Of a DNA stretch of 64,000 bases, positions 19,024 through 28,526 are shown in pieces (the stretch's first letter is position 1; each line of letters opens with the position of its first letter). The position numbers and the translations under genes are program-made. The DNA lies in assembly GCA_019509985.1 (NCBI GenBank), contig JAEKLF010000032.1, positions 62,001-126,000 on the forward strand, in the 5' to 3' direction. Source of the DNA: Burkholderiales bacterium (lineage in GTDB: Bacteria > Pseudomonadota > Gammaproteobacteria > Burkholderiales > Burkholderiaceae_C). The notes beneath the pieces are model-generated. The model did no database searches. It saw only the letters and a program-made list of their open reading frames with translations, and had not been told where the DNA came from.

Positions 19024-19862
19024 CACAACCTCACCTGGCCGTGAATCAGGGGCGCGACGTCGCCACCTATCCAGGTGGCCTCGGCGTCGCGCTTCACATG
19101 CACGCGGCCGGCGCGGCCGAGGGCGGCGCCCTGGGCCGCCACATAGCTGTCGGCCGCAAGTCCGGACTCCTGCAGCCACAGCGCCAGACCGGCGTTGAGG
19201 CTGCCGGTGACCGGGTCTTCCGGAATGCCCAGATCGGGTACGAAGGCGCGCACCTCGAACTGGCATTCGCCACCGGCCGGGTAGGCGCCGACGACGCCCA
19301 GCTTGAGGCCCTTCATCGCGATGAAATCGGGCGCCAGCGCCAGCACGCTGGCCGCATCGGGCAGGTGCGCAACCATCCAGCCCGGGCCGTTGTCGACCCA
19401 GACCGCATCGAGCAGCGCTCCGGGCGCGATACGCAAGGACGCGATCACCTGTTCACGCGTCGCCGCATCGACCGGGCCGCTGCGCTTCAGCGGCGGCGCG
19501 GCGAAGGCCAGGCGCGCGCCGTCGCGCTTCACGCGCACGAGGCCGATGGCGCATTGCTGCACGACCTCGCCGGGACGCCTGGGGTCGCCCCCGCTGGCCA
19601 GGAAGGCATGCGCGCTGCCCAGCGTCGGGTGGCCGGCGAAAGGCAGCTCGCCGCCCGGCGTGAAGATGCGCACGCGGTAGTCGGCCGCGGGGTCGGTGGG
19701 CGGCAGCAGGAAGGTGGTTTCGCTGAGATTGGTCCAGCGCGCGAACGCGGCCATCTCGTCGTCGGCCAAGCCGGCGCCGTCGACGACGACGGCGAGCGCG
19801 TTGCCCTTCAGCGGGGTGGCGGTGAAGACGTCGACCTGGACGAAGCGGCGGAGTTCAGGCAT
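19023..19862 (-). CDS. PhzF family isomerase/epimerase-like protein
   Basis: 279 residues from ATG at 19862, overlapping the GNAT stop by 8 bp. Typical PhzF blocks: QVDVFTATPLKGNALAVV at the N-terminus, NLSETTFLLPP with the presumed catalytic Glu, RIFTPGGELPFAGHPTLG, and EDPVTGSLNAGLALWL. PhzF relatives (YddE and others) are isomerases of amino-acid-like substrates; phenazine biosynthesis itself is excluded because no other phz gene is nearby. The substrate is unknown. Placement after liv genes hints at an amino acid derivative. Confidence 0.87.
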   Translation of the reverse strand: MPELRRFVQVDVFTATPLKGNALAVVVDGAGLADDEMAAFARWTNLSETTFLLPPTDPAADYRVRIFTPGGELPFAGHPTLGSAHAFLASGGDPRRPGEVVQQCAIGLVRVKRDGARLAFAAPPLKRSGPVDAATREQVIASLRIAPGALLDAVWVDNGPGWMVAHLPDAASVLALAPDFIAMKGLKLGVVGAYPAGGECQFEVRAFVPDLGIPEDPVTGSLNAGLALWLQESGLAADSYVAAQGAALGRAGRVHVKRDAEATWIGGDVAPLIHGQVRL

Positions 19863-20310
19863 CGGTGGCGGGGGGCGTGGCGGTGAGGTAGATCCCCGGC
19901 CGCACGACCTCCATGCCGCGGTCCGGCTTCGCCAGCGGCTTGAAGCCGTGGCGGGCGTAGAGCGGATGGGCGTCTCGCGTGAACAGCATGAAGCGGCGCA
20001 GGCCTTGCAGGTCCGGGTGGGCGAGCAGCGATTGAACCATCCAATCGGCCAGGCCCCGGCCTCTGTGGGCTTGCAGCACGTAGACGTCGCAGAGGTAGGC
20101 GAAGGTCGTGCGGTCGGTGACGACACGGGCAAAGCCGACCTGGCCCTCGCCGTCAGCATGCAAGGCGATGCACAGCGAGTGTTGAATGGCGCGCTCGATC
20201 AGCGCCAGCGGGATGCCCTCGCACCAGTAGGCGCGCGTCAGGAAGGCGTGGGCCGCAACGGCGTCGATGTCCTCGGCCGCCAAGCCGAGACGGTAGCCGG
20301 GCTTGTCCAA
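19855..20310 (-). CDS. GNAT family N-acetyltransferase in the liv operon
   Basis: About 151 residues. No ATG is available; TTG at 20310, one base after the livF stop codon region, is the most plausible start (LDKPGYRLGLAAED). The core LCDVYVLQAHRGRGLADWMVQSLL contains the R-G-R-G-L acetyl-CoA loop. RFMLFTRDAHPLYARHGFKPL matches the YjdJ/Eis-unrelated small GNAT type often annotated in proteobacteria. The substrate is unknown. Confidence 0.8.
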   Translation of the reverse strand: MDKPGYRLGLAAEDIDAVAAHAFLTRAYWCEGIPLALIERAIQHSLCIALHADGEGQVGFARVVTDRTTFAYLCDVYVLQAHRGRGLADWMVQSLLAHPDLQGLRRFMLFTRDAHPLYARHGFKPLAKPDRGMEVVRPGIYLTATPPATDA

Positions 20311-20311
20311 T

Positions 20312-21033
<722 letters not shown>

Positions 21034-21037
<4 letters not shown>

Positions 21038-22941
21038 GTCCCTCCCAGGTAGGCCTCGATGACCTTCTCGTCGGCCTGCACCTCGGCGGGCAGGCCCTCG
21101 GCGATCTTCTGGCCGAAGTCCAGCACGGAGACGCGGTCGCACAGGCTCATGACGACGTCCATGTGGTGCTCGATGAGGATGACCGTGACGCCTGCGCCGC
21201 GGATCTTGCGGATGATCTCCAGCAGCTCCTTGATGTCGGGCGCGGTCAGGCCGGCGGCCGGCTCGTCGAGCAGCAGCAGCTGCGGGTCCAGCGCCAGGGC
21301 GCGGGCAATCTCCAGCAGGCGCTGCTTGCCGTAGGGCAGGTTGCGCGCCTCCTCGTGGGCCAGCGCGTCCAGGCCCACGAAGTCCAGCAGAGCATGCGCG
21401 CGGGCGCGCTGCTCGCGGTCCTCGCGCAGATAGCGCGGCAGGTGCAGGGCCACGTCGACGAGGTTGCTGTTGAAGCTGTGGTGCAGGCCCACGAGCACGT
21501 TCTGCAGCGCCGTCATCTCCCCGAAGAGCTGCACGTTCTGGAAGGTGCGCGCGATGCCCGACAGCGCGATGTCGGCCGAGGTGCGGCCGTTGACGGCATT
21601 GCCGGCAAAGACGACCGTGCCAGCGGTGGGCTGATAGATGCCGGTCAGCACATTCATCATCGTGCTCTTGCCCGAGCCGTTCGGACCGATCAGCCCGTGG
21701 ATGCTGCCGCGGCGCACGATCAGGTCGACGTTGTTCAGCGCCTTCAGCCCGCCGAACTGCATCAGCACGCCGCTGGCCTTGAGCAGCTCGGCCTCGCCCG
21801 CCGTGCTGGCGCGCGTCAATGCGGCGGCTGGCGCGGTGGTGGTGTCGCGGTCGTGCTTGGCCTTCAGGTTCAGCGCGTTGCGCACGAAGCCGACGATGCC
21901 GTCCTGCAGGTAGTAGACGACGAACAGCGTGATGAGGCCGAAGATGGACAGGCGCCAGTCGGTCATCGTTTGCAGCTTGAAGGACACGGCCGCCAGCGCG
22001 ATGCTGCCCACGACGGGAATGGCTGCGGCCTGCCTGGTCAGCTTGCCGCGCTTCAGGCCCACGGCCACCGAGATCGCCACGACGATGGCCAGCACGATGG
22101 CGCCGATGCGGAACATCTGCAGGTCATCCAGCAGCTTGGGCAGCATGACGATGATGGCCGCGCCCAGCAGCGCGCCGGTGCGCGTCTTGCGACCGCCCAT
22201 GATGATGGCCAGCAGGAACATCACCGTCAGCTCGAAGTTGTAGGTATTGGGGCTGATGTACTGCTCGGAATAGGCGTACAGCGACCCCGCCAGGCCGGCG
22301 AGCGCGGCCGAGATGACGAAGGCGTAGACCTTGTAGCGGTAGACCGAGACGCCCATGCAGTCCGACGCGACCGGGCTGCCGCGCAGCGCCTCGAAGGCGC
22401 GGCCGAGCTGCGAGCGCAGCACGCGATGCACGAAGACCAGCGACGCGACGAGCAGGGCCAGCACCAGCCAGTAGAACTCGGTCTCGTCGAACTGATGGCC
22501 GAACAGCAGGGGCTTGGTCAGCGTGATGCCCATCGGACCTTCGGTCAGGAAGGTCATCTCGTTGATGAGGATCTGGATGATGGTGCCGAAGGCCAGCGTG
22601 ACCATGGCCAGATAGGGGCCTGTCACGCGCAGTGCCGGCAGCGCCAGCATCGCACCGAACACGGCGGCCACGGCGATGGCGGCCGGCACGGCCAGGTAGA
22701 CCGGCGCGTCCAGCTTGAGGATCAGCACGCCGGCCGTGTAGGCGCCGATGCCGAAAAGACCCGCGTGGCCGAGCGACACCTGGCCGGTGTAGCCGACGAC
22801 GATGTCCAGGCCGAACAGCACGATCGCGTAGATCATGATGGTCTCGACCAGGTGGATGTAATACGGGTTGCCGGAGGCGAGCGGGAAGGCGGCGACAGCC
22901 GCGATGGCCAGGGCGCCGAGAGCAAGTTTCTTGAGGTTCAC
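21034..22941 (-). CDS. Branched-chain amino acid ABC transporter permease fused to ATP-binding protein (LivM-LivG)
   Basis: 635 residues, two proteins in one frame. Residues 1-360 are a LivM permease with about ten membrane helices, including the signature GYTGQVSLGHAGLFGIGAY, and one extra helix pair (VVGSIALAAVSF, LSIFGLITLFVVYYLQ) before the linker. Residues 360-385 are a Thr/Ala-rich linker. The rest is LivG: GPNGSGKSTMM, LPYGKQRLLEIARAL as the signature (Gly/Lys variant) and LLLLDEPAAGL. No stop or start separates them. Fusion of the inner-membrane pore to one of its ATPases fixes their stoichiometry. It lies 7 bp after livH. Confidence 0.92.
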
Positions 22942-22948
22942 AGGGCTC

Positions 22949-23824
22949 TCAAACCTTCTTGATGGCGGTCTTGCCGAACAGGCCGGCCGGCTTGACGGCC
23001 AGCACGATCAGCAGCAGCACGAGGCCGGGGACGTCCTTGTAGCCGGTGGAGAGGTAGAAGCCCGTCGTCGTCTCGGCCACGCCGAGGATGATGCCGCCGA
23101 CGATGATGCCCATCCCGCTGGTCAGCCCGCCGATGATGGCGACGGCAAAGGCCTTCAGGCCCAGCACCGCGCCCATGGTCGCGCCGGTCAGCGTCAGCGG
23201 CGCGATCAGCACGCCGGCAAACGCCGCCGTCAACGACGACAGCGCATACGAGAAGGTGATGACCAGGCCCGTATTGATGCCCATCAGCTTGGCGGCGTCG
23301 CGGTCGTTGAAGGTGGCGACGACGGCCTTGCCGTAGATGCTCTTGCGGTTGAAGACCTCGACGGCCAGCATCATGCCGACGGCGCCGACGATGACCAGCA
23401 CCTCCATCGGCAGCACGTTGGCACCGAGGAATTTCATCGGCGACTCGGGCAGCGGCGACGGGAACTTCAGGTCGTCGCGGCCCCAGACGTTCTCGGCCAC
23501 GTTCTTGAAGATGATGCCCAGCGCGATGGTGGACATGATCCAGCCGAACTCGCTCTTGATCTTCAACGCCGGCCGCACGCCGATGCGCTCCACCACCGCG
23601 CCCTGCACGGCGCCGAACAGGCACACGAGCGGGATCATCAGCCAGTAGTTGACGCCCAGCCCGACCAGGCTCAGGCCGACCAGGGCGCCGAGCATCAGCG
23701 CGTCGCCCTGGCCGAAGTTGAGGGTGTCGCTGGTCGCGAAGGTGAGCTGGTAGCCGAAGGCGATGACGGCGTAGATCATGCCCAGCGCGATGCCGCTGAA
23801 CACGAGCTGGGTCAGGATCTGCAT
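22949..23824 (-). CDS. livH: Branched-chain amino acid ABC transporter permease (LivH type)
   Basis: 291 residues with eight or so membrane helices. Family blocks include YAVIAFGYQLTFATSDTLNFGQGDALMLGA near the N-terminus and the coupling-helix region AVAIIGGLTSGMGIIVGG. It lies 8 bp after livK and 7 bp before the livM/G fusion. Pairs with the LivM half of the fusion in the membrane. Confidence 0.92.
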   Translation of the reverse strand: MQILTQLVFSGIALGMIYAVIAFGYQLTFATSDTLNFGQGDALMLGALVGLSLVGLGVNYWLMIPLVCLFGAVQGAVVERIGVRPALKIKSEFGWIMSTIALGIIFKNVAENVWGRDDLKFPSPLPESPMKFLGANVLPMEVLVIVGAVGMMLAVEVFNRKSIYGKAVVATFNDRDAAKLMGINTGLVITFSYALSSLTAAFAGVLIAPLTLTGATMGAVLGLKAFAVAIIGGLTSGMGIIVGGIILGVAETTTGFYLSTGYKDVPGLVLLLIVLAVKPAGLFGKTAIKKV

Positions 23825-23832
23825 GGCCGCCC

Positions 23833-25062
23833 TTATTGACGTTTCTTCTGTTCCAGCGCGCCCTTGGCGTTGAGGTCCTTCACGCGCACCTCGGAGGCCT
23901 TCTTGAAGTCGTCGGTGTAGGCGTAGACGACGCGCTGACCCTTGACCTCGCCCATGACCGGGATGTTGGCCGTGATGGCCTCGTGGTCGGTCTTGGAGAA
24001 GGGCTTGTTGTAGGTCGTCACGACGCCGTCGACGGGGGTCTTCAGGTCTTCCAGCGCAGCCTTGATCTTGGGGCCTTCCGTCGAGCCGGCCTGCTTGATG
24101 GCCGCGGCCAGCAGGTAGATGGAGTCATAGCCCTGGGCCGCGGACACCGGCGAGTCGATGCGCGAGTTCTTGGGGTTGAAGGTCTTCAGGTAGTTGATGA
24201 TGAAGCTCTGGCGCTTGGGCGTCGTGGGCTCCTGGATGAAGGTCTGCGGCATGCGCGCGCCTTCGCCGCCGGGGCCGGCGTTGTCGATGTAGTTGGCCAT
24301 GGACAGCGTCCACGAACCGATCATCGGCACCTTCCAGCCCAGCTTGGTCATGCCGTTGGCGATCTGGGCCAGCTCGGGGCCGATGCCATAGGTCAGCACG
24401 GCTTCGGCACCGGCTTCCTTGGCCTTCAGCAGCTGGGCCGTCATGTCGACGTCCTTGATGTTGAACTTCTCGACGGCGACCGGCTTGACGCCCTTGAGCT
24501 GCAGCGCGGCCTCCAGGTCGGCGCGGCCGAGCTGGCCGTAGTTCGTGCTGTCGGCCAGGATGGCCACCTTCTTGAAGCCGCGCTTGGCGATGGCCTCCTC
24601 CACGATCATCGGCGCCTGGATGGAGTCGTGCGCGGAGTTGCGGAAGATGTAGTTGTCGGGCGCGTTCGGGAACTGCTTGGTGACGATGGAGCCCGTCGCC
24701 ACGTTGTTCATCACCGGGATCTTGGCTTCCTGGAAGAAGCGCTGCGAGGCCAGGGCCACGCCGGTGTTGATGTAGCCGACCGTGGCGGCGACCTTTTCCT
24801 TGTTGATGAGCTCCTGGGCGATCTGCACGCCGCGCTCGTTCTTGGCCTCGTCATCGCGCTCGACCAGCTCGATCTGCCGGCCCAGCACGCCGCCGGCCTT
24901 GTTGATCTCGTCGGCCGCGAGCCGCACGCCGTCGCGCATGCTGACGCCCATGGAGGAGGAACCGCCGGTGAAGGGGCCTGCGACGCCGATCTTGATGGGA
25001 TCGGCCGCTTGCGCGCCCATTGCAAAGGCCGCTGCGGCCACCGCTGTCAAAAACTGCTTCAT
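23833..25062 (-). CDS. livK: Branched-chain amino acid ABC transporter substrate-binding protein (LivK type)
   Basis: 409 residues from ATG at 25062, with GAGG six bases upstream. The open frame continues further upstream, but this start gives a clear signal peptide (MKQFLTAVAAAAFAMGAQA, cleavage before ADPIKIG). The mature protein is a type I periplasmic binding fold: GPFTGGSSSMGVSMRDGVRLA, then INKAGGVLGRQIELV. Exact ligand unknown; the family takes branched-chain amino acids, amides and aromatic acids. First gene of a seven-gene operon. Confidence 0.92.
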   Translation of the reverse strand: MKQFLTAVAAAAFAMGAQAADPIKIGVAGPFTGGSSSMGVSMRDGVRLAADEINKAGGVLGRQIELVERDDEAKNERGVQIAQELINKEKVAATVGYINTGVALASQRFFQEAKIPVMNNVATGSIVTKQFPNAPDNYIFRNSAHDSIQAPMIVEEAIAKRGFKKVAILADSTNYGQLGRADLEAALQLKGVKPVAVEKFNIKDVDMTAQLLKAKEAGAEAVLTYGIGPELAQIANGMTKLGWKVPMIGSWTLSMANYIDNAGPGGEGARMPQTFIQEPTTPKRQSFIINYLKTFNPKNSRIDSPVSAAQGYDSIYLLAAAIKQAGSTEGPKIKAALEDLKTPVDGVVTTYNKPFSKTDHEAITANIPVMGEVKGQRVVYAYTDDFKKASEVRVKDLNAKGALEQKKRQ

Positions 25063-25210
25063 CGTTGCCTCGTCTGTCGTTATGCGATCCACCCCAGCTT
25101 CTTTGCCGAGGGCCGACTGCATACGATGCCAGAGCGGCAACGAATTGGGGATATGGAAACCCGGGAGACAGGTAAAGGGCGGGGCTTCAGCTATCTGTCA
25201 GGCTTCGGGA

Positions 25211-26419
25211 TTAGGGCGCGGGTTCCGTAGCCAGTTCCAGCGCCTCGTGCAGCAGCCGGCCGAGCTTCTCGACGCCGTCGCGGATCAGGTCGGGCGTCAA
25301 CGTGACGAAGGACAGGCGCAGCGTGCGCGGGTCGGGCTGGTGGGCGTAGAAGGCGGCGCCGGGCACGTAGGCGATGCCGGCGTCCACCGCCTGGGGCAGC
25401 AAGGCCATCGCGTCCAGGCCCTCGGGCAGGCGGATCCAGAAGAACATGCCGCCCTGGGGCGACAGGTAGTCGCAGCCGGCCGGCAGGTGCTCGCGCAGCG
25501 CCTCGGCCATCGCGTCGCGGTTGGCCTTGTAGCGGGCGCGGATGGACGGGATGTGGCCGTCCAGGAAACCGTCACGGATGACCTCGTGCACGACGCGCTG
25601 GTTGAAGCCCGGCGTGTGTAGGTCGGCCGCCTGCTTGGCCTGCAGCAGCTTCGGAAAGAGTTCGGGCGGGGCGATCAGGTAGCCGAGGCGAAAGCCCGGC
25701 GTGAGCACCTTGGAGAACGATCCCAGGTAGAGCGAGCCCTCGGGCCACAGGCTGGACAGCGCGGCCGGCGGCGGCTCGTCGAACCACAGGTCGCCGTAGG
25801 GGTTGTCCTCGACGATGGGCACGCCGGCCCGGCGCGCGGCCTCGACGACGGCCACCCGGCGCCCGGCGCTCATCACGCGGCCGGTGGGGTTCTGGTAATT
25901 CGGCAGCAGGTAGGCGAAGCGGGTGCCGGGCGCGTCGTGCGGCAGCGCAGCAATCGCCTCGGGGCGCGGGCCCTCGCTGTCGCTGGCCAGGCTGGCGAAG
26001 ATGGGCTCGTAGGGCGTGAACGCCTGCAGCGCGCCCAGATAAGTGGGCGTCTCGACGGCCACCGGCGCGCCGGTGTCGCACAGGATCTTGCCAACCAGGT
26101 CCAGCCCCTGCTGGGAGCCGCTGGTGATCAGCACCTGCTCGGGTTTCACGTCCATGCCCAGCGTCACCACGCGCGCCGCCACCCACTCGCGCAGCGGCGC
26201 GAAGCCCTCGCTGGCCGCGTACTGCAGAGCCTCACGCGGGTTTTGCGTCAGCACGCGGTCGCAGGCCGCCTTCAGCGCGTCGACGGGAAAGGTGTCCGCA
26301 CTCGGCAGGCCGCCGGCCATGGACAGGATGCCCGGCTTCTCGGTGACCTTGAGGATCTCGCGAATGATGGACGGGTTCATGCGCGCGGCGCGGCGCGCCT
26401 GGGTCCAGACGGTAGTCAT
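25211..26419 (-). CDS. PLP-dependent class I aminotransferase (LysN/2-aminoadipate type)
   Basis: 402 residues from ATG at 26419. SMAGGLPSADTFP at the N-terminus and the PLP lysine in GSFSKVLTPGFRLGY are typical of the LysN/ARO8-like class I subgroup, which accepts 2-aminoadipate, branched or aromatic amino acids. ITSGSQQGLDLV and LLPNYQNPTGRVM frame the cofactor pocket. No DNA-binding domain is present, unlike the MocR protein 2 kb away. It ends the EamA-DUF2917-racemase operon; amino donor and acceptor are not known. Confidence 0.88.
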   Translation of the reverse strand: MTTVWTQARRAARMNPSIIREILKVTEKPGILSMAGGLPSADTFPVDALKAACDRVLTQNPREALQYAASEGFAPLREWVAARVVTLGMDVKPEQVLITSGSQQGLDLVGKILCDTGAPVAVETPTYLGALQAFTPYEPIFASLASDSEGPRPEAIAALPHDAPGTRFAYLLPNYQNPTGRVMSAGRRVAVVEAARRAGVPIVEDNPYGDLWFDEPPPAALSSLWPEGSLYLGSFSKVLTPGFRLGYLIAPPELFPKLLQAKQAADLHTPGFNQRVVHEVIRDGFLDGHIPSIRARYKANRDAMAEALREHLPAGCDYLSPQGGMFFWIRLPEGLDAMALLPQAVDAGIAYVPGAAFYAHQPDPRTLRLSFVTLTPDLIRDGVEKLGRLLHEALELATEPAP

Positions 26420-26445
26420 GGTGGTTACGTGGGATTTCAAAGGAG

Positions 26446-27141
26446 TCAGCCTAGCATCCAGTCGACCGCGGCGCGGGCCTGCAAGTCGGTGGAATCGAAC
26501 AGCGGCAACGCCGCCTCGGAGCCCGCCGGCAGCAGCAGGCCCAGCTCCGTGCAACCGAGGATGACGGCCTGGGCGCCCCGCTCCGCCAGTGCCGCGACCT
26601 GGCCACGCAGCCGCTCGCGCGACGCCGGCTCGAAGCGGCCGCGGCACAGCTCCTCGTAGATCAGGCGGTGCACCTCGGCGCGGCCGGCTTCGTCGGGCGT
26701 GACGACCTCGATGCCGAAGCGCCCCCGCATGCGGTCGCGGTAGAAGCCCTGCTCCATCGTGAAGCGCGTGGCCAGCAGGCCGGCGCGACGCATGCCGGCC
26801 GCCCGCAGCGCCTCGGCCGTGGCGTCGACGATGTGTAGCACCGGCAGGCCGGCCGCGCGCTCGACCTCGGTGGCGACGAGGTGCATGGTGTTGGTCGCGA
26901 TCAGCAGCGCCTCGGCACCGGCGCGCTTCAGGCCGGCACCGGCCGCGCCCAGCACGGCGGCGGCTTTGGCCCAGTCGCCCGCCGACTGCATGGCCGCGAT
27001 GGGCGCGAAGTCGACGCTGTGCAGCACCAGCTGGGCGCTGTGCAGGCCGCCCAGGCGCGCGGCCACGCCACGGTTGATGAGGGAGTACAGATGCTGGGTT
27101 GACTCCCAGCTCATGCCGCCGAGCACGCCGAGCGTTTTCAT
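26446..27141 (-). CDS. Aspartate/glutamate racemase family protein (YgeA-like)
   Basis: 231 residues from ATG at 27141, overlapping the DUF2917 stop (ATGA). MKTLGVLGGMSWEST is the family start. The C-terminal catalytic cysteine is in ILGCTELGLLLP, while the N-terminal site reads IATNTMH, with Thr where cofactor-independent racemases usually have the first Cys. E. coli YgeA-type enzymes have a comparable Thr/Cys pair and act on L-aspartate or L-glutamate, so an unequal racemase or isomerase activity is likely. It sits between a DUF2917 gene and an aminotransferase in one operon. Confidence 0.87.
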   Translation of the reverse strand: MKTLGVLGGMSWESTQHLYSLINRGVAARLGGLHSAQLVLHSVDFAPIAAMQSAGDWAKAAAVLGAAGAGLKRAGAEALLIATNTMHLVATEVERAAGLPVLHIVDATAEALRAAGMRRAGLLATRFTMEQGFYRDRMRGRFGIEVVTPDEAGRAEVHRLIYEELCRGRFEPASRERLRGQVAALAERGAQAVILGCTELGLLLPAGSEAALPLFDSTDLQARAAVDWMLG

Positions 27142-27440
27142 GTGCCCTGCCCGGCCAGGTTCATGCGCCAGCCCCGCGCCGACCTGGCCTCCGTGCGGCG
27201 CTGCGGCACCGGCTGCAGCAGCTGGAACTCCGCCTGCGGCCAGCCCTCGGCGACGATCTCCTCGCCCGCCGCCACGGTCAGGCCTTCGCCGGCGCGCAGC
27301 CAGTGGTCGTCGGTGCCGCCGGAGACGGTCAGCCACAGCCGCCCGCTGGTCACCACGAGGCGGCGCGGTCCGCGCGCGGCGGCCAGCGTCAGCGCCTCGC
27401 CGGCGGCCAGTCGGGTCGTGAATCTCGTGTTGTCGCTCAT
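27138..27440 (-). CDS. DUF2917 family small protein
   Basis: 100 residues from ATG at 27440, which overlaps the EamA stop. The core (TLAAARGPRRLVVTSGRLWLTV, DHWLRAGEGLTVAAGEEIVAEG) is the cupin-like beta-rich DUF2917 domain found in many betaproteobacteria; function unknown. A long antiparallel frame through this region is a composition artefact. Its place between a transporter and a racemase suggests an accessory role in the same pathway. Confidence 0.75.
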   Translation of the reverse strand: MSDNTRFTTRLAAGEALTLAAARGPRRLVVTSGRLWLTVSGGTDDHWLRAGEGLTVAAGEEIVAEGWPQAEFQLLQPVPQRRTEARSARGWRMNLAGQGT

Positions 27441-28453
27441 GGCAATGCCTCCTTCGGTTGGCCCACGGGTTGCCGCTTGCCCAGCCACACGACGGCGAGC
27501 ACGGCAGCGGCGAAGACGACGGTCGTTGCGTCCAGGCGCTCGCCGAGCAGCGGCACGGCCAGCAGCATGGACAGGAAGGGCTGCAGCACCTGCACCTGGC
27601 TGACCCGCAGCGTGCCACCCAGGGCCAGCGCGCGATACCAGGCGAAGAAACCGATCCACATCGAGAACAGCGACACGTAGGCAAAGCCGGCCCAGGCCGA
27701 CGCGGCAACCGGCGCCATCGGCCGCGTCCACAGCGCCACCGGCACGGTGATGGGCAGGCTCAGCACCAGCACCCAGCAGATGACCTGCTCCGCAGAAAGA
27801 CCCATGCCCCCACGCCCTCCCTGCGGGACGGCTGCCCCCCGAGGGGGCTCGCCCCGCTTGGGGCGGCCCGGCGCCGAGGCGGTCCGCGTCAGCCGCGCGC
27901 CGCTCACATAGCCGGCCGACGCGCAGACCACGGCACCGAGCAGCAGGCCGTCGGCCATCTCCAGGCCGCCCGCGCCACGCCAGGCTGCGAAGCCGACCAC
28001 CAAGGCGAGCCCCGCCAGCGCGCAGGCCCAGAAGCCCCGGCTCGGCCGCTGGCGCAGCGCCAGCGCAGCGATGACGGCGGTGGCCAGCGGCAGCACGCCC
28101 GACACGACGGCTGCGTGCACGGCGTCCACATGGCGCACGGCCAGGCCCGACAGCAGCGGCCAGCCGAACACGACGCCGCCGGCCGTGATGGCCAGCAATC
28201 GCCACTCGTCCCCACGCGGCCGGCGCGCGCTCGTGCTGGCCAGGTAGGCCAGCGACAGCAGCCCCGCCACGGCCGCGCGGCCGAAGGCGACGAAGACCGG
28301 GTCCAGCTGCGGCGCCGCCGCGCTGCCGCCGGCCAGCCGCGTCATCGGGATGCTGAGCGCGAACATGAACACGCCGGCCAGGCCGAGCAGCAGCCCGCGC
28401 GCCGCGTCGGACGCCGACGGGCCGGAAGAGGAGGAAATGGAAAACCCTGACAT
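27437..28453 (-). CDS. EamA family (DMT) transporter with repeat-derived insertion
   Basis: 338 residues with ten membrane helices as two EamA repeats; YRALALGGTLRVSQVQVLQPFLSMLLA marks the second. Residues 191-217 (TASAPGRPKRGEPPRG and following, to GRGGM) are hydrophilic, Gly/Pro/Arg-rich and encoded by a GC-rich palindromic repeat (27803-27883). They replace a normally short cytoplasmic loop between helices 6 and 7. The frame is intact, so the protein is probably still made. Likely a metabolite or amino acid exporter. It is transcribed divergently from the MocR regulator and heads a four-gene operon. Confidence 0.87.
   Translation of the reverse strand: MSGFSISSSSGPSASDAARGLLLGLAGVFMFALSIPMTRLAGGSAAAPQLDPVFVAFGRAAVAGLLSLAYLASTSARRPRGDEWRLLAITAGGVVFGWPLLSGLAVRHVDAVHAAVVSGVLPLATAVIAALALRQRPSRGFWACALAGLALVVGFAAWRGAGGLEMADGLLLGAVVCASAGYVSGARLTRTASAPGRPKRGEPPRGAAVPQGGRGGMGLSAEQVICWVLVLSLPITVPVALWTRPMAPVAASAWAGFAYVSLFSMWIGFFAWYRALALGGTLRVSQVQVLQPFLSMLLAVPLLGERLDATTVVFAAAVLAVVWLGKRQPVGQPKEALP
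27803..27883 (-). repeat. GC-rich palindromic repeat inserted in frame in the EamA gene
   Basis: On the minus strand the segment contains GCGCCGGGCCGCCCCAAGC, the stem-loop CCCCCTCGGGGGG, and CCCTGCGGGA. It shares the core GCGCCGGGCCGCNCCAAG and a CCCC/GGGG arm pair with the intercistronic repeats at 2.8, 32.6 and 34.8 kb, but lacks their ends. 81 bp is a multiple of three, so the host frame is kept. Confidence 0.65.
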
Positions 28454-28478
28454 GAGGCCAGTCTAGGCACAGACACCG

Positions 28479-28522
28479 ATACAGAACCAGTACAGTCAGC
28501 CACTCACCAACCGAAGCTGTAC
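28479..28522. promoter_or_regulatory. Candidate MocR operator between the divergent EamA and mocR genes
   Basis: The 73-bp divergent spacer contains ATACAG (28479), GTACAG (28490) and, inverted, CTGTAC (28517). Two direct half-sites 11 bp apart plus an inverted one fit the arrangement described for MocR/GabR/PdxR regulators, which bind direct repeats with an additional inverted element. Prediction from position and repetition only. Confidence 0.5.
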
Positions 28523-28526
28523 TGCC

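Noticed and set aside
19023..19862. Phenazine biosynthesis locus based on the PhzF match
   Set aside because: No phzA-E or G genes; PhzF-family proteins are widespread with other functions.
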